DNA of 64,000 bases from Epiperipatus broadwayi (taxonomy: Eukaryota; Onychophora; Udeonychophora; Euonychophora; Peripatidae): NCBI GenBank assembly GCA_028023455.1, contig JAQFVV010000027.1:4895845-4959844 (forward strand). Reading direction: 5' to 3'. A program made the translations under genes and the position numbers. Positions 23,205-33,300 of the stretch are shown here, piece after piece; positions within the stretch are counted from its first letter, which is position 1; each line of letters starts with the position of its first letter. The notes below the pieces were generated by a model. It saw nothing but the letters and a program-made list of their open reading frames with translations. It did not search any database and was not told where the DNA came from.

Positions 23205-23320
23205 GCACTTTTGAGGGTGAAGTATGTTCTCATATCCGTAGCATTAATGTATGCATAATTGTGTTTATATCCAATTACACTGACATTAATGCTATAAATA
23301 TAAGTCACCCTCAAAAGTGG
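23205..23320. mobile_element. small palindromic MITE
   Basis: The terminal inverted repeats are 15-16 bp: cacttttgagggtga at 23206-23220 and its reverse complement at 23305-23319. A second inner inverted block 'agcattaatgt' continues the fold. Total length is about 116 bp. No convincing target-site duplication was seen. The superfamily is unassigned. Confidence 0.65.
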
Positions 23321-23649
23321 TAACTCTAAATAAATGCCAATTCAGTATAATATTAAGCTTTTCTGCATATATCATGTAAGTGCACATATTGATAAAATAT
23401 AATAATGTATTTATGTATATAATATACAACATTATTGGTGACAAAGATGGAATTGAAATGATTCAGGGGATTTAAAATGCATAAAATCTGAGATTTATAT
23501 TGATTTCAATTTAAGATGCAGATCTGGTAATCTGGTAATGGTATGGGATCTATGGTTATTCAATTATTTCAAGGCTTAGGTAATAATGGTGAAGGGTTAT
23601 TATCATAGAAAAGAAATTAGTATCTTCCTAAAGTTATGGTAATTGTACT

Positions 23650-25800
23650 TAGGGTACAGTAAATAAAAATGTCAAATACTCAAGCAAGTGGTATGACTCC
23701 AATAGAGTCTCATAAAAAGTTTGATTGAGATTGTGTCTCTAATCAGCATATCAGAATAGACTGAATTTCTTTATGCCTTGAAAAAATCCAAATAAAATTT
23801 GGCTTCTTATGACTATGTGTGGATCTACTACTTATCAGATTATGTTATGACAAGGGGTACAAATGTATTCCTCTGAGCTAAAAATTGAAAAATTTATAGA
23901 GCTTCTAAATGCATATTTTAAAGTAATGCAAAGACATCATTTCAATCTGTGCAATCAAAAGGAGTATTAAAAAGCAATTGACTCTATAAGTGACTTCCAG
24001 AGGATGGTCTTGGCCTCTAACTGTAAAATGTGTCTGGATGAGTTACTTAGAGATTACTCTCTGTGTGGTAGATGAACAGGATAAAGTTTCTAATAGACAC
24101 TGGTACTACATGTGAGTCAACTGTCCTTCAAGCTTCTCTAGGGGAAGGTATGGGTAAACTGGATATACTTTTGCTTAATATATTCAACTCATTAGCAACA
24201 AAGTCAAGAAACAAATGTTGGTTTGGTTATGACCACAAACAAACTGTGTATACAAAGACATAACTGCTGAACATATATTATTACTGTGCCAGAATTCATA
24301 CTACCCACCAGCGACAAGGGAATAAAAGTCCTGGAAATAGAAAACCAAGTCAACATCTGCCTTACAGAAAGTTTAATGTCTTACCAATCACTTGGAAGTA
24401 TCATCATATTAGTAACGATAATACTTTTACTACAATGCAGATTGACACTGGTCCTAGTGATTCCATCATATCAAAAAGTTGTTGGATAAATAAAAGGGTG
24501 ATTCTCTGTCTTTTAAATAGATATATGACCAGCAGGGCAAATTTACTAAACTTGAAGTGGCAGTTCAAAGAAGATGTAAATGTATATAGTTGTCATTATT
24601 TATAGCTGCAAGAAGTAAATTAATGGTCAATAGCTGGTTCAAATCCCTGGGTAAATTTTAGTCAGTGTAAAGTAAGTTTCAACTAATATAGTAAATCTAG
24701 GGCTGGATTTAGATATTAAGCTAAACAAGCTCAGCTTAGGGTCTCACAATTTTCAGGGACCTCAAAAAATTTCTATTTTTTCCACAAATGCAGAATTATC
24801 CTGGAAAAAACAAATTCAACATAAAGATCTGTATCAAATCATCTTTCAAGACAAGATTTAATTAGTTTTCCCTAATGATTTAGCAATATTATGACTATTC
24901 CTTTGTCTAATGATTGTTCAGGAGAAAGATCATTTTCACAGCTAAAAAGAATCAAAAATTAATTGAGAGCAATTATGTCTCAAATTGATGTCTGCACTTA
25001 GCATCATGAGTATACAAAGCAACATGTTATGTCACATGCCTTTTGATGGCATAATCATTGATTTTGCATTTGGGAAATCAAGAAAAAAAATTTGTAAGCT
25101 GGAACATAGAGACTTTTACAGGATTGTATAATATAGTTTCAGTGATTTTGCAAACACATTCTTTATTATTTCTTTTAATAAAAATTAAATGACAATATAT
25201 TTCCCTTATTCATATATTTAAAAAGTGTATACATTTTAAAGTTTTTCTAAGATTAGCTGGTATAATTTAAAATGGTAGGGACCTCAGGGATTTATATATC
25301 TTAGGGTCTCATCAAGTCTAAATCCAGCTTTGAGTAAATTCATAAAAAGAATATGACAAATTATTTGAAGTTTGAGCTTGGATTGTTACCAAGTTACACT
25401 CATCCATTTACACATTATATGAAGTTGAACAATTGTTGATATCAAACACTCATTAAAAATCAAAGTTGCCAAAGAGATGTACAGACACAGGGCTATGAGA
25501 TATAGAATCTATGTCACACTCTGAATAGGTTATACCTGTAGTACCCACGATTACAAAAGAATGTAGAAATATGTATTTGTGAGGATTATCTACTCACATT
25601 AAATAAGATACCCTCCTTCCTTCAGTTGACCCAATACTCTCTTCTTTAGTGAATTGGTAGAATATTTTCAAAAAATTTACCTCAGACGTGCCTATTTCTA
25701 TCTATCAGTTAATGATTTCAATACTTGCTATTATTATATAGCTATGCAAGTAGGTAGCCTGGATTTTAAGATTATGGGGTATTTATATTTCTGTTCATTA
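23650..25800 (+). pseudogene. Ty3/gypsy retrotransposon remnant (gag, protease, RT)
   Basis: Fragments appear in the right order. The gag core segment LKIEKFIELLNAYFK is near 23890, and DFQRMVLASNCKMCLDELLR near 23995 matches the gag 'L..L...C.FG..LDE.LRD..VCG' signature. A zinc-knuckle-like C..G.DH lies near 24220. The protease site IDTGPSDSIIS near 24435 carries the DTG active-site triad. IAARSKLMVNSWFKSLGKF near 24600 follows. After the inserted hAT element come ICICEDYLLTLNK near 25575 (RT 'RICGDY..TVN') and RRAYFYLSV near 25695 ('DLR.AY.Q..V'). Many stops and frameshifts are present. LTRs were not found. Confidence 0.75.
24691..25341 (+). mobile_element. short hAT element inside the gypsy remnant
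   Basis: Imperfect terminal repeats: AGGGCTGGATTTAGA from 24699, and TCTAAATCCAGC ending near 25328. They are flanked by gtaaatct (24691-24698) and gtaaattc (25334-25341), a 7/8 match to the 8-bp duplication of hAT elements. The interior (24915-25080) encodes SGERSFSQLKRIKN followed by LRAIMSQ, the hAT C-terminal dimerisation (hATC) region of zinc-finger-MYM-like transposases, with stops. The N-terminal and catalytic DDE parts are deleted, so this is a non-autonomous deletion derivative. Confidence 0.8.
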
Positions 25801-26486
25801 GTTTGGGTAATATAAAAAAAGTGCATAGTTGTTGCTAGGTACATAAGGGTGTTAGTTTCTGTTTTAGTCTTTATCAATGAAAGCAAAAGCCAAAAAGTGA
25901 TCAATCTGGAGATAGGAATTATATATCATGATACCATATGATGCTCATTGATAACTCAGGTTTGCAATCGATAAATCTAAAAAAGAATGAAGATAATTGA
26001 TGTTGAAGGCATATAAGGAAACATCATGTGATGCTTTTGTCAGTATTATGAATTGTCATGGAACTATGTTGTCATTATTATGAGTGGTTATGTGATGGTG
26101 TTGTCAGCATTAACTTTATTTCTTCACATCACTTCAGAAAATTCATTTTTTCATCAATATAATTCACATATAGTCTTTATCTGGGTCTTTGTTTCTTATA
26201 GTGTTGTTTTAAATCTTTATATTGCCATTCTATTGAGTATATCAATTTTCTGATCCACTAATAAGCAAATACATCCAACTATAACATAATATTTTCATGA
26301 CAACATTTTTTAATTTATATTTAAAGTAGACCCATAAGTATTTGTTGTAATTATTTTTCCAATAAAAAGAACTTTACAATATTAAAAACTCTTGCAAAAA
26401 CGATGAGGTTTTCCTTAAATCCATCCTACATTTCTATCAAACTTTTAACAATTTATAAACTATATTAACTGTGACTGCTGTATACA
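25801..26486. other. non-coding stretch
   Basis: No feature was recognised. It could hold further decayed gypsy pol, but I see no motif. Confidence 0.5.
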
Positions 26487-26621
26487 ACATTAACAATAAG
26501 TTGTTTTTTCCCATGTGTCATAGCATCAGCCGGGAAGCGAACCCGCTAACTCGGGACAACTGCTTGTAAAGCAGCTGTCACTGACCTCTCGACCACCAAT
26601 GCTTGACATTAACAATAAGTT
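26487..26621 (-). mobile_element. SINE/retroposed class II tRNA-like sequence with 16-bp TSD
   Basis: The direct repeat acattaacaataagtt lies at 26487-26502 and about 26606-26621. On the minus strand the insert starts AGCATTGG, folds a 7-bp acceptor with TGATGCT, and has a D-arm-like stretch 'tggtcgagaggtcagtga'. The anticodon hairpin is GCTGC, loop TTTACAA, GCAGT. A long variable arm 'tgtcccgagtta' and a canonical T arm GCGGG/TTCGCTT/CCCGG follow. An 11-nt tail (atgacacatgg) and poly-A complete it. It is structurally tRNA-Ser/Leu-like in its variable arm. A truncated sister lies at 6030-6120. Confidence 0.8.
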
Positions 26622-26960
26622 AAAGGTCTATTAATTACAAAAGGCAAAATCAACCTGCTTTAACTTATCTGCTCTCTTTGATATTTCTAGTTCATAAAAC
26701 ATGGGACCTTTATTTCAATATATAAATACTATATAAAGACCACCAAGCTGCCTATAATCATGCAATTACTATAATATTTAATCTTTAATTAATAAAATTT
26801 ATACTTTAGTATTAAGTTTACTTTACAAGACATCTATTCATCCAAATAATATTTTTTTCATTGAATTACATTGAAGAAAATTAACTTTCGAATCTGTGCT
26901 GTTTGTTTTAATGTATAAATCTATGCGCACTCGCTATCAGTAAGAATTTAAAAAAACACA

Positions 26961-27172
26961 CAGTGCAGGTCAGACAATTGAAATCTTAAACTGGATTCTG
27001 AGAGATTGTAAAAGACCCAGAAAGATTCCACATGTGAGATGGATGGATGAAATAAGTAAGTGTAGGGTGATGTGGAGAAGGGAAGTTAAAAATCGGAGAA
27101 GATGGATTGCACTTGGAGAGACTATCCTGCAGTAGATTACTCATTGTTGATGATGATGATGATGATGATGAT
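26961..27172 (+). pseudogene. RTE-type LINE 3' end with (GAT)n tail
   Basis: Fragments read TIEILNWI, RDCKRPRKIPHVRWMDEIS and MWRREVKNRRRWIALGET, then the untranslated end and a (GAT)n tail of about eight copies (27149-27172). This fixes the family's 3' terminus. It is 5'-truncated. Confidence 0.8.
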
Positions 27173-27454
27173 ATCCAACACTAAACTATTAATTTATATA
27201 ACTCTTATTGAAGAAACCATAAATGAAAAGAGCTAACTGATTATAATACATAAATTATATCAACACAGCCCTTATGCTTAAACAAACCAATAGAATATCA
27301 ACAATATGTTACCAAGACAACATTGTAGTTAGGAAACGCTGATGTTGTTTGTGTCATAATGTGTATATATGTGGCATTAAGTTTGCCAAAAAAATATTAC
27401 AGTTAGCAAGAAGTTATAAAATATATATATATATTATTATATGTTATAATAAGA

Positions 27455-27523
27455 GCATTGGTGGTCCAATGGTAAAATGCTCGTCTGCCACACGGGCGAT
27501 CCGCTTCGATTCCCGACCAATGC
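27455..27523 (+). tRNA. tRNA-Gly(GCC)-like, possibly a pseudogene
   Basis: A perfect 7-bp acceptor stem GCATTGG/CCAATGC is present. The A box is TGGTCCAATGG. The anticodon arm is CTCGT, loop CTGCCAC, ACGGG, with anticodon GCC, and the B-box region is CTTCGATTC. The T stem has mismatches (TCCGC against CCCGA), about one base shorter than the canonical tRNA-Gly, so function is uncertain. It lies between (AT)n tracts. A tRNA-covariance score would settle whether it is a gene or a SINE head. Confidence 0.5.
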
Positions 27524-27529
27524 CGTGTC

Positions 27530-28539
27530 ATATATATATATTTGTTTTATGTGACGTATTTCATTATGTTGCTTTGGGGAATTCTTTGTATTATTATTTG
27601 ATAAAATTTAAAAAATGTTTCATACAGTAAAGCAGATTTGAAAAGAAAAATTGTTAAATTTGTTTATATATATATGTATAAAAATTAATGGGCCATATTT
27701 GGAAAATGGTAAAATACTTATTAATAAGTATTAAATTTTTTAAAATGGTAATCTTATTATAATTATATTTAAAGTGATGTTGACGAGGTTTTACCTGCTG
27801 AACATTGTTTTAACAATATACATTTAAGTGTTAAACGAATTCTTTACTCTTTGTTTTTATCGATTAGTTGTCCGACACTAGAGGACGCTATCTTCTCCTG
27901 ACAGTTTATGTCGCATCGCTGTTTAAAAGTTTATTAACGAGTACATCTATCACTGGAGAGGAATGCAAAAAAGGCAGCCTTCCAAACTAAATTTAAGACA
28001 CAAAAGACTGTGCAAATCAACTTGAAAAAGTTGAGGCTACTATTTTCCCGGTCTCCGTTTTCAACTTTCAAACTTTGAATCATTAATCTTTTTCGGAAAT
28101 CTTCATAGCGACGCTTTGAAAAATAAATATACTTAGTTATTAGGATTTACTTTAAAAGCTTTTGTTACGTACTCTTCATTCAATATCTGTAAAATTTCTT
28201 TAAATATATATTTTATTCTAAAATACTATTACATGTATGTGTGTGTATTCAGCTATACGCTTTAATACATTAGTTTTAAACTGAAAACTTCATATCGCCT
28301 TATTACTTACTAACTTATTTTTAAAAAACACATATAGAAGAAGGGACAATTTTGCGTCAAATATAAATAATTATACATACGTACTTATAGCAGCCATTCT
28401 TAAGAGTGTTGGTCATTCCAATTCCAAGAGGAAAAAAAAACAATTCTAGAAATGAATATTGCAATAAGTATTCAAACCAGACTGTGAATCACAAATACGT
28501 CCACATATAGATTTTTTCTTTTTGTTTATATTTTACAAT
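27530..28539. other. non-coding stretch with a CpG-containing patch
   Basis: 27850-28110 has about ten CpGs in 260 bp, against very few in flanking DNA. No frame, splice pattern or repeat was recognised in it. Confidence 0.4.
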
Positions 28540-29331
28540 CGTGATCATCATTTTCAAGCATCATCAATCCATTGCAAAATGAAGGTCTGCCCAAATTATA
28601 TCCATCTTCTCCGATCTCTAGTCTCCTTTCTCCACATCATCCCAGCACACTTCATTATGTCATATATCCATCTCACATGAGGACTCTTTCTAAGTCTTTT
28701 TCTTGGAGTTTAAGACTTCAACTGTCCATCTATTTTCATCTCCTTTAGCAATATGTCCAGCCCAACTATTATTCGGTCTTTTAATTTTTTTCAATGATGT
28801 TAATAACATCTGTTTGTTCCCTCACCATGCACTCCTGATATACATCTGTCCATACTTTGTTGAGTGGTCTGAAGTCTCTGTATTGCTTTTCTGTTAAGTG
28901 TCCAAGTCTCTGATTCATAAGTAAGAACTGTTAAATACGTTCATTTAAAATGTTTCTTTTTAAACATACAGGCATATTTCTTTTAAATATTAAATTATTT
29001 CTACCAAAAAGACTCCAACCAAGTTTAATTCTATGATTTATTTTGTCCATTATGCTTCCATATGTAGTAATAATATAACCAAGGTATTTGTAGTTGTAAA
29101 ATTCTTCTAACTCATCATTATCAATCTTTTATTTTCTTTTTGTGAAAAAATCCATTGAACTTTACTTTAGTCTTTTTAACATTTTTTTAAGTCCTATTTT
29201 TTATTTTCATCTGATAACTCTTGCAACATTTCCTAAAGTTCTGATACATTATTTGCAAAAACAGATAACTTAATTAATCACCATTTTTGTTTTATTCCCT
29301 TACATTTCCATTTTAATCCACAAGATACTTC

Positions 29332-30229
29332 TTATGATAACATTAAATAGTACTATTACACTTATAACGTAAAGCTGTATAATTAATATCAATTAGTCAA
29401 TTAAAATAACTGAGCGCTTTCGAGAAAATGTATTTCTCATAATCATAGCCAGTTATGACTCATTCATTGGAATCATTCTATATGTATAATATGCAAATCC
29501 TATGCAAATGAGTCAATTAGTCAATCTTTTTGATATAGCAAAACATGCTTCTTTACGATTAATGGTGAAGAAGTCCTCTGCTATAAAGTAAGCCTCCTTT
29601 ACCTTACACATAACATTGTGCCTCTTGGTCCAGACCAATTTTTCAGATGCGGGTTCAAACTCATACCTGGAAACTTTTTGATAATTGTGCAAAAATTGAA
29701 GTCCATTCTGGGTTATTATGTGACTTATTATATCTATACTTATGCAGTGACAACCTAGTAGCTATGGTGGCTCTGGTTTCACCATAGTATGAAGCTCTGC
29801 ATCCATTGTGTGGGCATGCCACCCTATACACAGCCTGTGAGGTCTGATCAGAAGCTATGGTGTCTTTAGGGTTGTTAATAAGCCTATTAGTTGAGATCGG
29901 TGTATGAAAGCGCAAACAAAATTCCATAGAGAAAGTCCTATAGAATGTCTTATGCAAAGAGAGCACATAGGCAACAACAGCCAGGCTTGTTATCTCTAAT
30001 TCTGTGTGTTCCTATATTTTTAATAAAATGTCTAATCTTACTACAAACTATACTTGCATAGAGTTTGCATATTACACATATAGAATGATTCCAACGAATG
30101 AGTCATAACAGGTTATGATTATGAGAAATACATTTTCTCGAAAGCGCTCAGCCATTTTAATTGACTAATTGATATTAATTATACAGCTTTACATTATAAG
30201 TGTGATAGCACTATTTAATATTATCATAA
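29332..30229 (-). mobile_element. Penelope-like element fragment with inverted terminal arms
   Basis: The 176-bp arms (29332-29507 and 30054-30229) are reverse complements with few mismatches, beginning ttatgataa. They enclose a GIY-YIG coding remnant. A 5'-truncated Penelope copy with an inverted terminal repeat at its other end is a known product of these elements. The insertion interrupts an RTE LINE between RT motifs B and C, so it is younger than that LINE. No clear duplication was seen at the junctions. Confidence 0.8.
29661..29966 (-). pseudogene. Penelope GIY-YIG endonuclease domain fragment
   Basis: This 101-codon frame contains AVYRVACPHNGCRASYYGET followed by RATIATRLSLHKY. It matches the GIY-YIG nuclease of Penelope-like elements ('VY...CP.C.A.YIGET.R.L..R...H'). 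The catalytic arginine and the first tyrosine are retained, and the second motif is YYG in place of YIG. Just after the stop, another frame gives KEAYFIAEDF and INRKEACFA, the usual tail. The RT domain is missing. In an intact element this domain would nick target DNA for reverse transcription. Confidence 0.85.
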
Positions 30230-30734
30230 ATTTGGACAAGCATAAAGCATAAATCTATCATTTATTACTTAAAATATTTCTTGTAAAATGCTGTAAAACA
30301 TTTTGGAGATAGGGAGTCACCCTGTATTATATCCTTCTCAATCTTAATCTTCCTAGTATCATTATATAATCTAATTGTTGCTTTTGTATTTTTGTATATA
30401 TTCTTCAGAATATGACAACATCCTGGATCTATAACTTGATGATCCAAATGCTTTAATGATTGAAGAAATGTTTACAGAATCAAATGCCTTTTCATAATCC
30501 AAAAGCGTAATGTCAACTCATATTCATTGATTCTTTCTAAAGCTTCTCTCAATACTTGGGTATAATCCATTGTATTAAAACCATTTTTAAATCTGAATTG
30601 TTTTTTTTGGTTGGTTAAACTCCAAAGTTCACTGTAGATAAGTTGTAATTGTCTTGGTAAAAATTTTGTATAGAACTGATACAAGTCTGATAAGTCCATA
30701 ATTTCTGATATCTTCTTTATCACCTTTTTAAAAT

Positions 30735-31620
30735 ATTAATACCATCTTATAATTTCTTTATCAGAAATTTTTTCTTTTTGAAATAATTCAGCACCATATT
30801 TAATTATATATCTCCAATATATTCTATTCTTTGCTATGTCTTCCCAATGGTAACAATCAATATTGTACTTCTTTAGAATATCTTTTAAGATAATTCTTAT
30901 AATGTAGACCAGAATCATGCTCAAACTAACCATAAAACATCCTTTTAGGATATCTTGCATTGTTTACTTGTTTTATGGATGTAACCCAACAAAGATGTGA
31001 TTTTACAATGGTGGAATGAATAACATCACCTCCAATGATATGTGTGCAAACCAATTTGAGAACCACAAATAGAATATGCTGGTCTATTTGTCTGTTTGCT
31101 TCATGTCTAATTGTAGGCCTCCAAAGTATTTTATTCTTTGTCATGAAATACTCTATCTTTTAACTTGTTAAAAGCAGTAGCAGCAGCTTGGAGTTCATGC
31201 TATACTTCTATGCCCAAATCCATTTACCAATTTCAAAGAATTTCATAAGCCTATCCTATTAACTGAATCAAATGCCTTGTTCAAATCAGTAAAAATATAT
31301 ATGAATGACTCTTGTTCCTGGCATTTTTCTTGCATTTTTCAAATTATAAAAACTGTGACAATAGTTCTTTATGATTCTTTAAAACCATATTGAGTCTATA
31401 TGGTAACTGTCCATCTATGACTGGAGCTATAGTGAATAATAGGGGTATTCCATGCAATCATGTTTATACACTTTATTTTTAAAAATTGAAGTAATAAAAG
31501 CATCCTTAAAAACAGATGGCACAATTTCATGGATCTAGATAATCCTAAAAAATTCCAATATTTTTGAAGCTAAAATATCACTACTGTGTTTTAAAGAAAG
31601 GACCTGAAGCCTTTCCACTT
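30735..31620 (-). pseudogene. LINE-B (CR1/L2-like) RT and C-terminal remnant
   Basis: On the minus strand: SGKASGPF near 31615 (the 'GKAPGPD' start of RT), IPLLFTIAPVI near 31430 ('NYR.I.LL...'), LPYRLNMVLK near 31395 ('Q.GFR'), and FEKCKKNARNKSHSYIF near 31310 ('KC.EQN..LY..F.DL.KAFD'). After an internal deletion come TIVKSHLCWV, ARYPKRMFYGQLEH, YLKDILKKYNI and YHWEDIAKNRIYWR. The palm core is deleted or unreadable. Related tails lie at 21230 and 46430. It sits upstream, in the same orientation, of the RTE LINE. Confidence 0.75.
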
Positions 31621-31806
31621 TTATAAATTAAAAATAGAAAAGATTAGAAATATAGATAATATATAATGTTAAAGTTAGTTAAAAATGAATATATTAATAA
31701 AGATAATATTAATAAATAATTGCAGTATAGAATTATAAAAAATATGTAATTATATATATATATATAGAGAGAGAGCTCGCAAAACAAACTCTTAACAAGC
31801 TTTGTA

Positions 31807-31869
31807 GAATATCCCCAACCTCAGACCAGTTTCTGCTACTGGCATCCTCTGTGAGGTGCTAGGATATTC
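31807..31869 (-). ncRNA. hammerhead ribozyme-like motif (F2), left arm
   Basis: On the minus strand, GAATATCC and GGATATTC form an 8-bp outer stem I. CCTCA and TGAGG form the inner stem I. Stem II is TGC/GCA with a CAGTA loop, followed by GAAAC, then TG, then GTC. The first core box has one substitution (CAGAGGA), so this copy is probably inactive. Together with the right arm it defines the consensus. Confidence 0.6.
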
Positions 31870-32144
31870 AATCATTACATTAAAATACCAGACAAGCCCA
31901 GCAATTTATCTAATGTATAACTATTAAGTAGAAAATCTGAAATTTTCAGACATTCATATGTCTTGCAATCCAACTATCTAACTTAAATAGCCACATGAGA
32001 CTGAACTTGCTAGGATATTCAATTGTTAGATTAAAAATATAACTATTAAGTAGAAAATCTGAAAAATGTGAAATTTTCTACTTAATAGTTATACATTAGA
32101 TAATGGGCTGGGTTGTCCTGATATTTTTAATCTAATGATTGAAT

Positions 32145-32207
32145 GAATATCCTAGCATCTCACTGAGGACACCAGTAGCAGAAATCGGTCTGAGGTTGGG
32201 GATATTC
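32145..32207 (+). ncRNA. hammerhead ribozyme-like motif (F2), right arm
   Basis: CTGAGGA (32163-32169) and GAAA (32181-32184) are both intact. The cleavage triplet GTC ends at 32190. Stem I is GAATATCC (32145-32152) with GGATATTC (32200-32207), and CTCA (32159-32162) with TGAG (32191-32194), separated by internal loops. Stem II (CACCAGTAGCA) has mutated from the TGC/GCA of the partner copy. Stem III is the near-palindrome ATCGGT, which would favour a dimer. Self-cleavage is an inference. Confidence 0.6.
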
Positions 32208-32245
32208 TACAAAGCTTGTTAAGAGTTTGTTTTGCGAGCTCTATA

Positions 32246-32939
32246 TACAACATTTGTAAATGCAAGCTTATTAAATTAGGTCGTGTGACATCTGACTTGA
32301 TTTTTTATAATTATATATAAATGTATAAGAAGTATTAATTAATTAATTAATAATTTTTATACCTATAATATATATTATTACATATATTTTTACACAGAAA
32401 ATACAATTTTGAACCTTTAAAGATATCTCATAAAATAAACTTAACATCATCTCCTCTTCCATGCAACCATATTTCACCCTATCTAACACTACTACTATAT
32501 TATTATTACCCCTAATCTGCCTATCCTTCAACCTTATTGTCTCAATACCTGATTTTATTTCATTAATGTCTTTCACCTGCATCCTATCATGTGTGTGTGA
32601 CCGATTTCCTTTTCTCTTGTATTTTTATTCTAAGTACATAGGCATTTACAAAACAAGTTCATGCCATAAACCATTTATAAAAACCCGTTTTTTAGAGACA
32701 TGATGAGAATCTGACAGCAAAGAAATGTATAATGGCATGCAAGTCTGGGATAGATAGAGAATTACATAATGCAGGATGAACATCCAAAGATCTATCTCAA
32801 ATTAAACACTATAAGCTACATGTAACCCAAAATAAAAAATAATTAATGCAAAAATATTTGCAAATCTTTGCTCCTTTAGGTTTATGGGCTAAAAAATACA
32901 ACACTATGCCTTGCTTTTTTTATTGGAAACTTAGAGGTT
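32246..32939. other. non-coding stretch
   Basis: No feature was recognised beyond the F2 tail (to about 32310) and AT-rich DNA. Confidence 0.5.
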
Positions 32940-33300
32940 AAACATCACATGATCACCATTTCTTATGCTTGCTTATAACTGTTATTAAAACAGGCAAAAC
33001 TCTCTATACATATTGCCACTCAGTGCAATCCAGAGTAATTGAGGGATGCCAGAAGGCTTGTGCATAAAATCCTCATCTAAGGCCTACTCATCCAATATTC
33101 CCAGATTAGTTTCTGGCTTGCGGCCTTCATCAGTGCTCTCAGATCCAAGGCTCCTCGCTGACAAAGGCCACAAGACATAAACTAGTCTGGGTATATTGGA
33201 TAAGTAGACACTAGATGGGGATTTTATGCAGAAGCCTTCTGGCATTTATTGATTACCCTGGCTTGGACTGAGTGGCAATACGTATAGAGAGTTTTGTCTT
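32940..33300. repeat. F1 repeat, inverted pair
   Basis: Left arm about 32990-33130 and right arm about 33160-33295 are reverse complements. Each runs from the hammerhead outward to the F1 end 'gagagttttg'. The F1 tail 'cataagaaatggtgatca' precedes the left arm in inverted sense. The left hammerhead (minus, about 33088-33128) keeps CTGATGA, stem II GGC/GCC, GAAAC and the triplet ATC. The right one is degraded (CTGACAA, ATAAAC). Confidence 0.75.

Larger units (their letters stand above)
28540..30723 (-). pseudogene. RTE-type LINE ORF2, split by a Penelope fragment
   Basis: On the minus strand, the RT region begins near 30600 with FKNGFNTMDYTQVLREALER. It continues with KNTKATIRLYND and IEKDIIQGDSLSPKCFTAF (motif B 'GVRQGD..SP.LF') near 30340. 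It is then broken by the insertion at 29332-30229. It resumes with NGD.LSYLF (motif C area, catalytic DD lost) and EEFYNYKYLGYIITTYGS. INHRIKLGWSLFGRNNLIFK and LTEKQYRDFRPLNK follow, then the conserved C-terminal block. The 3' end is near 28540. Numerous frameshifts make this a dead but nearly continuous copy. Confidence 0.8.
31773..32245. repeat. F2 hammerhead repeat, inverted pair
   Basis: The arms 31773-31925 and 32085-32243 are reverse complements, beginning and ending with gagctcgcaaaacaaac. Each arm carries a hammerhead-like motif pointing outward. A second copy of the family lies at 57175-57380, including the downstream 'acatttgtaaa..caagctt.ttaaatta' block. The centre contains a smaller inverted block around 'ctattaagtagaaaatctga'. 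Confidence 0.8.
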
